NCBI GenBank assembly: GCA_903813345.2
Contig: CAIIXF020000010.1
Coordinates: 20,843,181 to 20,907,180 of the forward strand
Source: Owenia fusiformis
Lineage: Eukaryota; Annelida; Polychaeta; Sabellida; Oweniidae
Length of the DNA: 64,000 bases
Direction: 5' to 3'
In this document: positions 22,907 to 36,300 of the stretch, in pieces
Layout: the number at the start of each line of letters is the position of its first letter
How positions within the stretch are numbered: position 1 is the first letter of the stretch
Notes under the pieces: model-generated
Told to the model about the DNA's origin: nothing
Databases searched by the model: none
What the model saw: only the letters and a program-made list of their open reading frames with translations
Translations under genes and position numbers: made by a program

Positions 22907-24501
22907 ATTTCCATATACAACAAACGTTTCTATTTTGATTTAAAACACCTGTTATAATCTAAGTAATTAGTTAAACCAAAAGAACAACATTTTTGATTTA
23001 AAACAATGTCACGTCATCACACATTTTAATCCCTAATTGGATTTTCTCTTGCTACAACGTGATCAATATTTTTTTAATCCATAACAACATTTAATCCTAT
23101 AACTAATTGGTCGATTTATAGAATTTTATATACATTTTTGGACATTTTGTTCTTTTGATCACCTAGAAAAGTTTTCTGTTTTATATTGTTTTCTTTCCAC
23201 CTTATTCAATTCTCGTCACTGCGAGAAACACTCTACAGTCGGCATACCCCCATAATCGTGGGGTTATTTTGAGTTTCTTTTTGTTTTTATTGTTTTGCAC
23301 TTTTTTTCTCAAAACCTAAAAAATGTCGAATAAATGAAAAAAATCAAAATAACATCACATTTATGAAGGTAATTCGGCATTTGCAGCAGAATTTTTGCAG
23401 CATACATTACCAACCCGTGATTATGGCACACTTTGATTTCCCTAATTTCAATTCGCTAATTTCCCAAGTTTGATTTCATCGAGGATTTTAGACCAAAACG
23501 ATCTTTATTTGGCTAAAAGATATTCAGTGCTTTTTTGAAACATAAAGTTTTCATGCATGTGAAACACTGCTTTCATGCAGAATTACAGTATAATCCAAAA
23601 ATTGATTAATTTTTTGCAAACAATCAACTTACTGAAAGCTTTTACGATATTCCAGCCTATTGAAACATATTGTGTTGAAATACCAAATAAAAACGAATAT
23701 TCTAAAACGTACACACATGACACATTCGGTCTTGTGTTGACATTCTCAATAAAAAGGATTATTTTTATGTCTAACAATCTTAGTAACATTAATGCTAGAA
23801 TAACCTAAAATTAGAACATACAGTTTTAAACAGCAGTAAGTTCAGCCTAAATTTGTTTTGTGATTAATTTTGTTAAAAATGTAATTATTTCCACAAAAGA
23901 AGGTCCGTATCCGTCCATCCATAATACAACCTTTTGGATTTAGGTGAATTTTAGGACTATAGATAGACATCGAGCCCATCTAAACCAAAATGCAATGTTG
24001 ACATTCAAAATGACCTTGTATGACATATAAAATGCATTTCGAGCTTTCAAGACCGCCAAAATAACTGACATGCTATTTTGACCTTTCATGACCTCTAAAG
24101 TCGAGTTCTTTGCAAATGTGACGCCCTCTATACGAATTTCCTTTTTGATAAGTTATATGTTTGGTACAAACTGCAATTTTTACCGTTACTTCAGCTTTTT
24201 ACATTAGTTAGTCACAGCAGATTCTCTACAGATGTTCTGGGTATGGTTTGAAAGATACATTCAGCAATTTAGGATTAACGTCAGGCCTAATGTTAAATAT
24301 GTTAATCATGATAGTAGTAATATTACCACGCATTTCGCCTTAAGATATCCAAATATTTCGATATCCTGAAAATATTTTGACGATTTACTCAGAAAATTCT
24401 AAATAGCTGAAGGAATGTGCGAATATGGCTTACGCCCAATTGTAAATCATCTCATAAAGTTTACAGAATAATTTTATTTAGCTATGATATGGAAAATATA
24501 G

Positions 24502-24560
24502 ACCCTTTGCATTCGTTTGACATATAATTGCTTCTTAAAAGAGAGTTTCGTCTAGAATAG
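24502..24560 (-). mobile_element. Truncated MITE family A copy
   Basis: Contains the end ACCCTTTGCATTCGTTTGAC and the block CTTCTTAAAAGAGAGTTTCG with TCTAG, matching the inverse of the 77-bp element. The TACCCTGCGTGCA end is missing and no target duplication is visible. Confidence 0.6.
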
Positions 24561-26727
24561 TTTGTAACTTCTCGAATCTGAGCTCCAGAATTATGCGAAC
24601 GATGACAATAATGTCTATGACTTCTATTCAGTTTCTTCCATATGATTAAGATATAGTAGCAGATTCAGTAGCAGAAGAGTCTGCTATGATTAAGTGGATT
24701 TCCATATATTTTGACAAATTGGGAATGAGTACAATTACAATTATACGAATGATATGTTATAAATCTGGGTAAAGCTATGAATGATAATTGATTTACTAAA
24801 TGGTACTGAATATATCAAATTAATCCCTAAAAACAATGATTTCTCTTTCAATTAGGGGGATGGATTACGCCACATTGTTAATTAACTAACCCATTATTGG
24901 TTTACGCTTACATTGTTGTCAGCATTACATTTGCATATTCTGGAACCACGGATACGGTGTCGCATACGGTGATTTTCTTAGTAAGACACTAACAATGGCA
25001 CATGTACGACCATAATGTGAATTTCAACCTCGTCCAACTTTATTATTTGCATTATAGTACGTATTACATAAATGAAATAAACGATTATAGAAATGTATCC
25101 ATAACCAAATTTCTCAAGAATTCCAGAATTGTGGAAACCTTTGTGTACTAAATATATAAAAACGAGGTCACTCTTTACGTTTGGCTAAAATATAGGTCAT
25201 TCAGTTTACTTTTATTTTAAAATCATTTTATATGTGTAGCATTGAACCACAGGAAAAGGATTTTGAAATGATTGTTGATATTTCTGGGATAACCATTCCA
25301 GTGGACCAAATCAGTGTATATATGCATTGCTGACCAATTGAAAATTCGAATACAAAGGCGTAACAATCAATTAAAAAGCATCTACAAGTGATGGCTACAT
25401 CATGCTTCTATTATGATTTATAAAATATTTAAAATGACTCTAGCTTAGATATTTTCAAACTGGAAAGCCTATCCATATCGGGTTATCAATCATTTGACAA
25501 GTACGAGGTGAGAAGTTTGCACAAGGAGAAGAAATATTATTTCAATTTAATGATGATCTCAACAGTGTTGACAAACTATACCCTGTACATTGGTATCTAA
25601 ACAAGGGAGGTCAATATTTTACAAGACATTAAATATTTTCAGTATCGGGTTGAACAAACGTCGATCTATCCTAATCGTTGTCAACATAAGCCTGAACATT
25701 AGAAATGACCAAAAATAATACAAAACACAGAATTTGGACATTTATTGTCAAATATTTACAAACGATAGATAATATTGACCGCTATAATTGAAATATTGAC
25801 CTCCGGGTGATAATATTGACCAAAAGCGCTACAAATATTTTATTACTTTTCCACCAACCGTTGCAATATTTGGACGGTAGGAAAATACCCTAGGAGAAAT
25901 AACGCCAATATTGACAATTCGCATTTTTGCTCTATTAGCCAAGCCCTTTGTGCAATCGTTTTTGAAACAACAAAATCCCGTGTTATTTTAGAGGATTTAA
26001 ATTTTTCAAAAGGCTTATACTAACTTGAAATCAGGTAGAAATTTGGGAAAATTGTGCAAAAACGTTAGAAAAACAAGCCATCCGTCCAAGTAAAGCAAAC
26101 TAAATCATTAGAAAAATATTTTAACTATCTGAATGTGTATTTAACGTAGAAAGCACCTTTCCAGGACTCCATTCTCTTAGCGTTATTCTACTTGAGGACC
26201 CTGCTAAACCTGGCAAGGGTGACATAATTGTTCTCTTTCATAGAACAAATATAGAGATTTATCCCTCGAGTTAGAATTAAGAGGATATCTTGCCAACTGG
26301 CCCCCGTTCGTCGCCGCTTTGAGCATCCGGGCAAATTCTATTCAAATCCAAACAATGAAGCGTGAAAATAGCAACTGTAAAGTTTCCAAACTCTTCGCCA
26401 ATTCAATTTAAATCAAGATTGGATGATTTCGTCCGCAAATATTTTCATAGTTGCCAAGATATACGGCCCTGCAAGGCATCTGATCACAGTGCACTCGATC
26501 AACTACTCCGCCTTGTTTTGTATAAGACGTTGCCAAACGTTATGGAAAATACTAAAATTGATGAACTGATTCATAGTTAGTATGTTGAATACTTAATCCA
26601 ATGCCTTGATTAGATTTTGGATGTTTTGTACTTATAATGAACGTCTCCAACTTCATAAAATTGCCTTCAACGTTTTTTTCTTTGTTACATGTTCGTTATG
26701 TTTGAATTGTGATCTGTAGATAAATGA

Positions 26728-27625
26728 GGGTTATGTTATGGGAAGTTTTGGATATGGGGTATATCCTGAAGGAAATGTAGATATCTTACCCAGGGCACAG
26801 AGGGTCCGAGGGATATTCCCCATATTCAAAACCGAGCATCACATAATTAATTTATCCTATGACAAATGAGGTTTCGCAAGTGAGGATTTTAGGCACCCAT
26901 ATCCAATTTGTTTTCCTAAGTATTCTCATTCACATTATTTTCGAGTAATTCAACAACATTTTGGTCAAGAAAAATTCTACTACATCCATTTTGACAGTTT
27001 CACTATAATAAGGCATTCTAATAATAAGTCATTGACTACTTCTACACTGAACAAAAACGTTTTCTCGGGAATATTGGAGCGGGAGATATGCAGCGTGAGA
27101 TATACAGCGAGAGATATATAAGGGTTATGTACTGGGAGGTTTTGGATATGGGGTTTATCCAGAGGGAGAAATGCATATCTACTTGAGGGACCGTAGGGAC
27201 CGAAGGTAGATGTGCATATCTCACGAGGGATGAACCCCATATCCAAACCGACCATACATAACTGCTTTATCCTATACCAAGTAGAGTTTTCAGGGGCATA
27301 TGGCCATTCCAATAGTACAAGGTGTAAAAATAAAAAATCATTCATATGCAAAGTCATTTTGTTGCATTTCCACTACTTACCGGAAGCAGGAAGATATGCA
27401 CCGAAGCGGGAAGATATGCACCGAAGCGGGAGATATGGCGGGAGATATGGAGGTTCTGGATATGGAAACCTCAAAATCAGGATACGGGATATATCTTACC
27501 AACTTATCTTCCTAAAACTCTACTTGGCATAGGATAAATACTGTTTATGTCCCGCTCCCTCGAGATATCAATTCTATATCCCTGTTATGTACCTGAAACC
27601 TCACTTGTCATAGGATAAACTTATC
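26728..27625. repeat. Cluster of related fold-back repeats
   Basis: At least three related units occur. Each has an inverted pair built on GTTATGT..GGGA.GTTTTGGATATGGGG and its complement (26731-26850, 27124-27262 and a diverged one near 27450-27590). Each is followed by TTTATCCTATGACAAATGAG or its inverse (for example 27600-27618). A short tandem of GAAGATATGCACCGAAGCGG lies near 27388-27430. These look like nested copies of one hairpin MITE family; boundaries and target duplications could not be fixed by eye. Confidence 0.6.
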
Positions 27626-30203
27626 TCTCTCCTATTTTTACATTTACTCTTCTTTACAGTATATCGTAATATTGGATTAACATTGACTAGAATTGCTAAA
27701 GAATAGCTTTCTTCGGAAACAAAAAAATAAAACACCTTCAATGAAATTGGCGAGATTCATTTGAAAAAAATGTCACAGGACCTTTTATAGCTAGCGACTG
27801 ACAAAAATCCGTGTGCACAATAGCACTGCAGTGTAGATGGGAATGACGAGTTTCATTTTAGTTTCTTTTTTCTCGTTTTTTTTAGCAAAATAGATCACAC
27901 AAGCATTTTTGCACTGATAATTTATGACGCATATATCTAACTATGTATAATTTCTTCAACGTTTTAATCAAAATCCAGACATTTCATAACGACGCACAAA
28001 ATGTTATGGATAGAACAGAGAGAATATTTTTCCAATGACTGAACAAAACAAAAAAAATTAAGAAGTATATATTTTATTAATTTTCATAACATATCTCATA
28101 ATATAATACTGTATGTACACACAACCACCAGCGTTGTGTTTCCTTACGCAAAATAGATGGAGCATGGGTTAGTATTGACTATTTTTGTATACTATTTACA
28201 AAAAGGAATCTGCGCATGACACGGAAGGTTATTGTAGCTACAGTCTGCATGGTGCATTTTTGTGCAATCCCCTTCGGTATAATGCGTTGATCCCCTATAT
28301 GTTACAAAACAAAGCCCGAATACAAACTTTGAAATATATCGTTTAAGCACAATGTTCTGTTCCCTGATACAATAAGTGAGCATGTATGTATTTTATAAAA
28401 TAATGTTTAAAAGTTAAAAAATACTCTGTTTATTGACTTATGTATTCAACTATTGAAATGAAGGACGCCTTTTATATAAAGTCCTACCATTACTGACAAG
28501 ATACAGTTTAAGACCCCCCCCAAATAGAATACTGACAAAAATTTCCTACTCTGACGTAGAAATACGCCGAGGAAATTCACGTATAAAATAGAGGTGGCCG
28601 TTTTTCCTTAGTAAACAAAATTATACTTCTCTCTTCACGTTCACAAGTTTAGGAAAATATTATTGTATAAATTGGTGATGTCATTGGTTGTAGGTAGCGA
28701 TCTATCCAAGCAAAAATAGGATTAACTTATTGCTAATTTGTTTGAAAAAATACAACCAATGATATCATCGATCTAGCCAATATATCATAACTTGATTCAC
28801 CAAGAGGTGGTAGGGTTTATTGGAAAGGTCTATATAATATAAATCATGGGAACGGGATGGGATGGGACACTCTCTTGGAACATTTTCCATACTGACCAGA
28901 CGGCTAAATACATTTACATATTTACAACAATTGAGTTACAATTGTAATTGTAGCAACTGCCACACCTTTTCAGTAATTCAATATAAATGTATAGATGCCC
29001 ATTCTATACAATATACAATAATATTGAGCTTCCCTTTAAGGGAATAAAACTTAGCATTTGACCACATACCGACATTTCTCTATAATTCACAATATAATCA
29101 TATAATTCAGGACTAAGGATATGAACTAAATCAGGTCACCGAGCTTCTGTTACTACACCCACTATTATCCAATCAGCTTAAAACGCTGTGGTTCAATCTC
29201 CAAGCATTTCGTCCAGTGCGATCGCGCTCTAATGGCGCTTCTACTTGGGTAAGTGGGGAAGAACACAGGAGCTAGATGCAAGACAATAGGATAAACACCC
29301 GGGGATTATCACATTCATCTCGCTCAATAACATAAGACATTATTGCAAGTCAGTTACCCAGGTGGAATATTCTTGATATTGGATCGTTTAAGTTCCAGTT
29401 TCACCATGCTATTGGTTGTGAAACCGTATCCCGGGAACCGAATATAGTTTATCAATAAGTCACATGTACAGCATATACTTGTACATCACTTACTTAAATT
29501 ATCTTTTTTTTGCCCTATCACCTGTGTTAATATCAATCGCCATTAAATCACGTGTATATATAGCCTATAGTTTCATTCAACCTGAACTACACTTATAATT
29601 TAGTAAAGCGAATTAAATTCTCAAGAAGCTCATTGTACAAAGGCTCAACCATCTGAAATCTCTAACAATGTGCAATAAATTGAACAGTTAATCACATACT
29701 AAAATTGCCAAGCAAGATCTTCTTTTTGCTAAAACCAACAGACTACAGTGATATTGAAAATAAAATATGTGGATATTTGCACTAAGCATGTTTCTATCCG
29801 GGATTGCGACTTTGACTTCGGGTCTATTTCTACTTGGTGAATTACAATGACATCTATAGGTGTATACAAAACGGGATACTTTACGTATCCGGTTTCCATT
29901 ATTTTGTAATAGGATAATACTGCATTTTAAATAGCTGCTCGTGGATGATTGGCGAGGTACAACACACCATGTGTACTATAGCACTACGCTACTGTAGCAG
30001 TAGTACGTTTAGAATAACCGTTTTTGTTGCTTTATTACGTAGCACACGTATGCTTCAAATATAACGTGTGCTTCTTTTCACTCTTTTGTTTCTTTCACGA
30101 CTGTAATAACATCAATGTCTGAGTTTTAGGCTTGCCAGGCCATCCAAATTATTGCCAACTCTAGTCTCTGTCATTTGAGGTAGCACATTTCATAGCTTTA
30201 GCA

Positions 30204-30209
30204 TTTATT
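30204..30209 (-). terminator. HK: Poly(A) signal of hexokinase
   Basis: AATAAA on the minus strand, about 95 bases beyond the hexokinase stop codon, predicting a short 3' UTR. Confidence 0.5.
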
Positions 30210-30302
30210 ATAAGTATAAGCTTTTGACTTTATATCACCGCATTCCTAGATGGAGATTATAAGTATTCTGATATTATACATATAATATATATTATTACAT
30301 AA

Positions 30303-33300
30303 TCACGACACCTTGAGAGGAATTCCCTGTAGTGCCAAGGCCATGTCTAGGGAAGGTTGAGATTTTAATGGCTGAAATGTGGCTTCCAAATCGAGGCTAT
30401 TCTCAGTCTCATTGTCACTTTTCGGGGATTTCCCTGGGGAATCCACTTTGTTAGATTCCCCGTCTTGTTTCTCACTGTTGACAGTTTCTGCAGTTGGAGA
30501 TGATGGAAGCTTTTCAGAGTGTTTGTTTTCATCTTTTACGTCACCATCACTGTCTCTACGCGCTTCTTTGGCTGCTCTAGACAGTCTAGTAGCAACAGCG
30601 GCTACAAACGCTGCTCCTTTACCACTCCCATCTTCAGCAAGGATCAATTTACACTGAAAGGAGAATGACAATGGATGTTCAATTAATTAGGCTTGCAATT
30701 CTGTTTTGTTAGAGTATGTCCATTGAAACCAAGTATAATGTACACTCCACATATGCTCGATGAAAACATTATTCATTTCTTATACTCGGGGTGGAAAATT
30801 TTCTAAGAGGCTCCGTTAAGGAAAAAATGACTTTATGAGCTGGATGGAATTTCTGTGTATTTTTTATTCTATTAGGGTGTCCTGCATAAAGGATTTCGCC
30901 TGCGAAGCATATAACTCTTGCGAACATATCTAAATACTGGTCCGAAGAAGACATACCTTGAATTTTTTAGAAAAAATTGGCTAAAAATGGAAACTACAAG
31001 AAGTCAAAATGTTCAACTCAAACAAAGTTGTAGCTATTCTATATCAATATTTTGTGTTATGTAAGGTTTCTCAGGTGTTTCAAGACCTTCATTAGTATAC
31101 TTGTGTCTAGAAATGTGACATTTAAGGACAAAATTTGGCATTTTTAATCATTTTCGCTTTCAGCATTAACATATAGTTCCTTATATCTCGAGTTTAATGC
31201 TGACTGGTTGTTGCATTTTTGATTAAATCTGTGCTTGTACATATGTTCTTCCATTTAAGGTGTAGAAAATGTATAGTGGACAACCATTGTTCATATTAGA
31301 GCTTTCAGATCTCCCCTACCCCATTTATTATGGAAAATTACCGAAAAATATGAAAAAATAACTTGAAATTATAAACTTTAACAAAGTTGTAGCTATTCTA
31401 TGTCAATATTATGTGTTATTTCATGTTTTTAAGATATCTCCGAACCTATAGCGGTATACAAGTGGCTAGAAATGAGACATTTAAGGACAAAACTTGGCAT
31501 TTTTTTATCATTTTCGCTTTCAGCAGTAATATATAGTTCCTCATATCTTGAGTTTTATGCTGTCTGATTGTTGCATTTTCAATCAAATCTGTTCTTGTGC
31601 ATGTCTTCTTCCATTTAAGGTATAGAAAATGTATAGTAGACAAACAATGTTCATATTAGAGCTTTCAGATCTCCCCTACCCCATCAATTATGGAAAATAA
31701 ACGAGAAATATAAAAAAATAAAATAACTTGAAATTATAGACTTTCATAAAGTTGTAGCTATTCTATTATCAATATTATGTGTTATTTAATATTTTTAAGA
31801 TTTTTCAGAACTTTTATTGGTATTCAAGTGGCTAGAAATGAGACATTTAAGGACAAAACTTGGCATTTTTTAATCAATGCTGCTTTCAGCAGTAACATAT
31901 AGATCCTCATATCTTGAGTTTTATGCTGACTGGTTGATACATTTTGGATTAAATCTGTTCTTGTACATGTTTTATTCCATTTAAGGTACTGAAAATGTAT
32001 AGTAGACAAACAATGTTCATATTAGAGCTTTCAGTTCTCCCCTACCCCATTTATTAGGGAAGATGACTGGAAAATATAAAAAATAACTTCAAACTACCAG
32101 TATAAACTTTAACAAAGATGTAACTATTCTTTATTTGTTATTGATTGCTATAATTAATGTTTCAGGACCTTCATTAGTATTCTAGTGTAGAGAAATTAGA
32201 CATTTAAGAACAAAATTTGGCATTTTTCATCATTTCCACTGTTAGCAATAACATATAGTTCCTTATATCTTGAGTTTTATGCTGATTGGTTGATGGATTC
32301 TTGATCAAATCTGTTCTTTTGCCTGCCTATTTTGATTTAAGGTATTTAAAAATGTATATTGGAAAGCCTGTCATTATATTAGAGCTTACATATCTCCCCT
32401 ACCCCATTTATTTTGAAAAAATAAACAGAAATATAAAAACCAAACAATTTCAAAGTATAGACTTTAACAAAGTTGTCGCTATTCTAGATCAATATTATGT
32501 ATTATTTGATATTTTTCAGATGTGTCAGGAACTTCATGAGTATACAAGTCTAAAAATTAGACATTTAAAGTTGAGTTGCAAATGGGGCGGGTATTCTCTA
32601 TCTTTGTCCATTGGGCTTTTCTGGTTATGATATGTTGCAAACTGCTCATGAATCTATGCAATGTATAGTACAATACTGTATAAGTGGTAATTTTGCCTAA
32701 TCATTTAATTTGCCTATTGCCTAATTTTTGCCAGGCTCGGAAAATTAAATGTCGGAAATATTGTCTTCATAATGTTATCCAATGGGAAGTTTCTTGTCAT
32801 TAGGAAAATTAAAATAAGGAAATTGATAAAATTTGACCATTCGGCAAATTAACCACTCGGATTAAATACCACTTATACAGTACTTGGAATATATTTAAAA
32901 ATAATGGGGTATAGTACTGTGATAATTATAACCAGTGATCAAGCCATATTGGTTGAATTCCCTCATATCAAATGCAATGTTGTCAAATGCTTGGTGATTT
33001 CCATATTACACCTAAGCGTGGTGTAATTAGGAAGTTCATGATAGATATTGGGCTTGGGGATATTTTGGTAAATGTAAACATTGTGAAATGAAGAACAGCC
33101 AACAAGATGATTTTGGAAAGGATTACAAAATGGTAAAGCTGTCTTTGGTTTGTGAAGCAATGTTACTGTATCTCTAAAATGGGATGAATTTCACTTATGG
33201 CAGAGCTGCTATTGAACTTTGCAAAACTGATAGTTGCAACTTATCTATCAAATACTGATCATGAAGAAGTTGACACTCTCCTTATGGCCCATGTCTATTA

Positions 33301-36300
33301 CAGACAAGACAAAGGAGTTCAATGTTGAGAGAATTTGTATTCAGTCTGATGATACAGAATGTTGCTTGCAAAGAAGGATGAGAGTTAAAAAGAGCTCTTA
33401 AAGTTTCTTATGTCCTTCAAGGTAGCATTCTAAATTACTATATGAATCTCAAAGTGCAATACCTATTTGAAGATATATCAAAGATGGGTGTCTTGTACCA
33501 GTACTCACAAACAAACCTTCGTAGCAACACAAGAAACATATGTCCTTGGCAATTCGCAAATGTAAAATGGCAAAAGGCAGCGAAAATTGCTATACAAAGT
33601 TTCTAGTCAAGGGTGTATTGCTACTTGTCCATGTGGCAATAAACAACATAGTGCACATCGTTGGACAATATTTAAGGATGAGTTTCTCAGAACTATAAAA
33701 ATTATTTAGAGATCTTACATATCTGAATAGCTTGTGGTGTCATGAGCAACTTAGACCTTTAAAATGCATCCTAGTCAACTGGTACCCAAGACAAGTCGTA
33801 CCCAAGATAACTGGTACCCAAGACAACTCGTACCCAAGATAATTCGTACCCAAGTTATTTCCAGTATTATGGGTGCATATTAGGAAAACAAATTGAGTTT
33901 GTATAATTATGTTTTCATGTTATAATGTGACTCAAATAAGCCTCAATATTTTTTTGAATTTAGAAGACATTTTTTCTCAATGGATTAAGTGAAGCATTTT
34001 GATTTAACTTGAATCACCTTTTTACTAATAAAACAAGTGCTTGAAGTGCTTGTTCACAACATTTTTTGCCAAACATATATATAAATAAATATAATTACAA
34101 CAGTGACTTTTCTACAAATGAATCAAACAATTAATTTGAGAAAGTTTAAAGGAAGTTTAATCTGTTAATTTTTTTCCAATTGGAACTAAATTGGATTATG
34201 CACATGCATACTAAGTGTAATAATATATCATGTATGAATAAGTACCAAAATAATATTTGATATTAATATTATACTACATTATTACTTGTATACTATTATT
34301 ATATTATTCAAAATATTTTATTGCTAAATTTCATGAATATGACTTCTGATAATATGAAATCCTAGACAAATAGATTATCTGTTTAATAAGAAATTAGGCC
34401 CAAGATTTGATGAATCAATACATTTATAATAATACCATCTTCCAAGATGAATTAAATCTGACACTTGTTCCAAACACTCATAAACATACAATATTTAAAA
34501 AAATGATTATGAATATGTGGAATAAACATATATCTCTTCACTCGAACATCCAATATAAAATAATAGTCAAAATAAATTGACACTCAAAGCTCAAAATGTT
34601 ACAAAATTATATCAATTTCTTCTGAAAATTCTTCAAACTTCTGAACAGTATGTTACAGTTATAATATGTATATCTTTACACATTCCCAGTCCAACACTTG
34701 ATTCAAAACAAAATGTATGCTTGGGTACGACTTGTCTTGTGTACCAGTTGACCAGTTACCTTTAAAATGACTTAAATGCAGCTCTAACATAGAACCAGGG
34801 AGATTTGAAAAATCAGGCTGTTGCTGGATTAAGTTCGAGAGTTGTGAACAATCATGTCTATATAAAGACATATCCTTTGATTCATATGAGAGTAAACTGC
34901 GAAATTAAAAAATTATTTCGGACTATGCTATTTTTGAGTAATCTTTTAAAAATATAGTAGTGAAGTAATTTTATCTCTAATATGTATATTTGTGTTTAAA
35001 ACACATTTTACATGCTTTGAAGATAACAAGACACATTGTTGAATATATATGATCTAAAATATGTCAACTAATCACCATTCAACTAAAAATATAAACAACT
35101 ATTGCTGAAAGTGAAACATTGGTCATTTTGCCCATTTATGTGTCATTTTTTGATTTTAGTGTGCTAATAAATATGCTAAACTTTTGAAAAGTTTAAGAAT
35201 ATTATCATGCAATAATAACATTTGTGTTGGTTTTCTCATTTAATGGTGGAGGGCAGATCTTAGACCTCTAATAAAAACATTCATTGTCTTACATACATTT
35301 TCTTTAAGTTAAATCAGAGAAGACAGATTCAATAAAAAACATATATGAATCTATCATCAAAGAATTATAATTGTGGAAAATTATATGCTACTGCTAAATG
35401 CAGAATGCTAAAAATGCCAAATTTTAGACACATGTAATCAAATGAAGGTTACATTAAATAATACATAGTATCGATAGAGAATAACTACAATTTTGTTAAA
35501 GTTGATGATTTGAAATTACTTTTTCATTTACATAAATGGGGCAGGGGAGACATGAAAGCTATAATATCAACATTGGTTGTCCAATATACATTTTCTATAT
35601 CCTAAATAGAAGAAGACATGTACAAGAACAAATTTGACTAAGAATGCACCAACCAGTCAGCATTAAACTCAAGATATAAGGACCTATATGGTATTGCTGA
35701 AAGCGAAAATGGTCAAGAAAGCCATGTTTTGTGCTTAAATGTCTCATTTCTAGGCACTAGTTTACCAATAAAGGTTCTGAAATATCTTAAAAACATTAAA
35801 TGACACATAATATTGATATAGAATAGCTACAACTTTATTAAAGTTTATAGTTTCAAGTTATTTTATATTTTGATATTTTTCTTATATTTTTCATGATAAA
35901 TGGGGTAGGGGAGATCTGAAAGCTCTAATATGACCATTGGTGGTCTACTATACATTTTCTATACCTTAAATGGAAGAAGACATCTACAAAAACAGATTTT
36001 ATTACAATTGCAACAACCAGTAAGCATAAAACTCAATATATGAGGAACTATATGTTACTGCTGAAAGCTAAAATGATTTTAAAAAATGCCAAGTTTTGTC
36101 CTTAAATGTCTCATTTCTAGGCACTAGTATACCAATAAAGGTTCTGAAATATCTGAAAAACATTAAATAATACATAATATTGATATAGAATAGCTACAAC
36201 ATTGTTAAAGGTTATAAATTCAAGTTATTTTATATTTTCATATGTTTCAGTAATTTTTCATAATAAATGGGGTAGGGGAGATCTGAAAGCTCTAATATGA

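Larger units (their letters stand above)
22907..30203. other. Intergenic region between forkhead gene and hexokinase 3' end
   Basis: No gene was recognised. A fragment of MITE family A lies at 24502-24560 and a cluster of fold-back repeats at 26728-27625. The motif AATATTGAC recurs four times between about 25771 and 25915, probably by local duplication. The open frame at 26362-26580 on the plus strand (72 codons) matches nothing I know. 27626-30203 shows no further structure by eye. Confidence 0.55.

Noticed and set aside
29150-29230. tRNA-like GGTTCAATCTCC stretch
   Set aside because: No acceptor stem, anticodon arm or correct spacing could be built around it.
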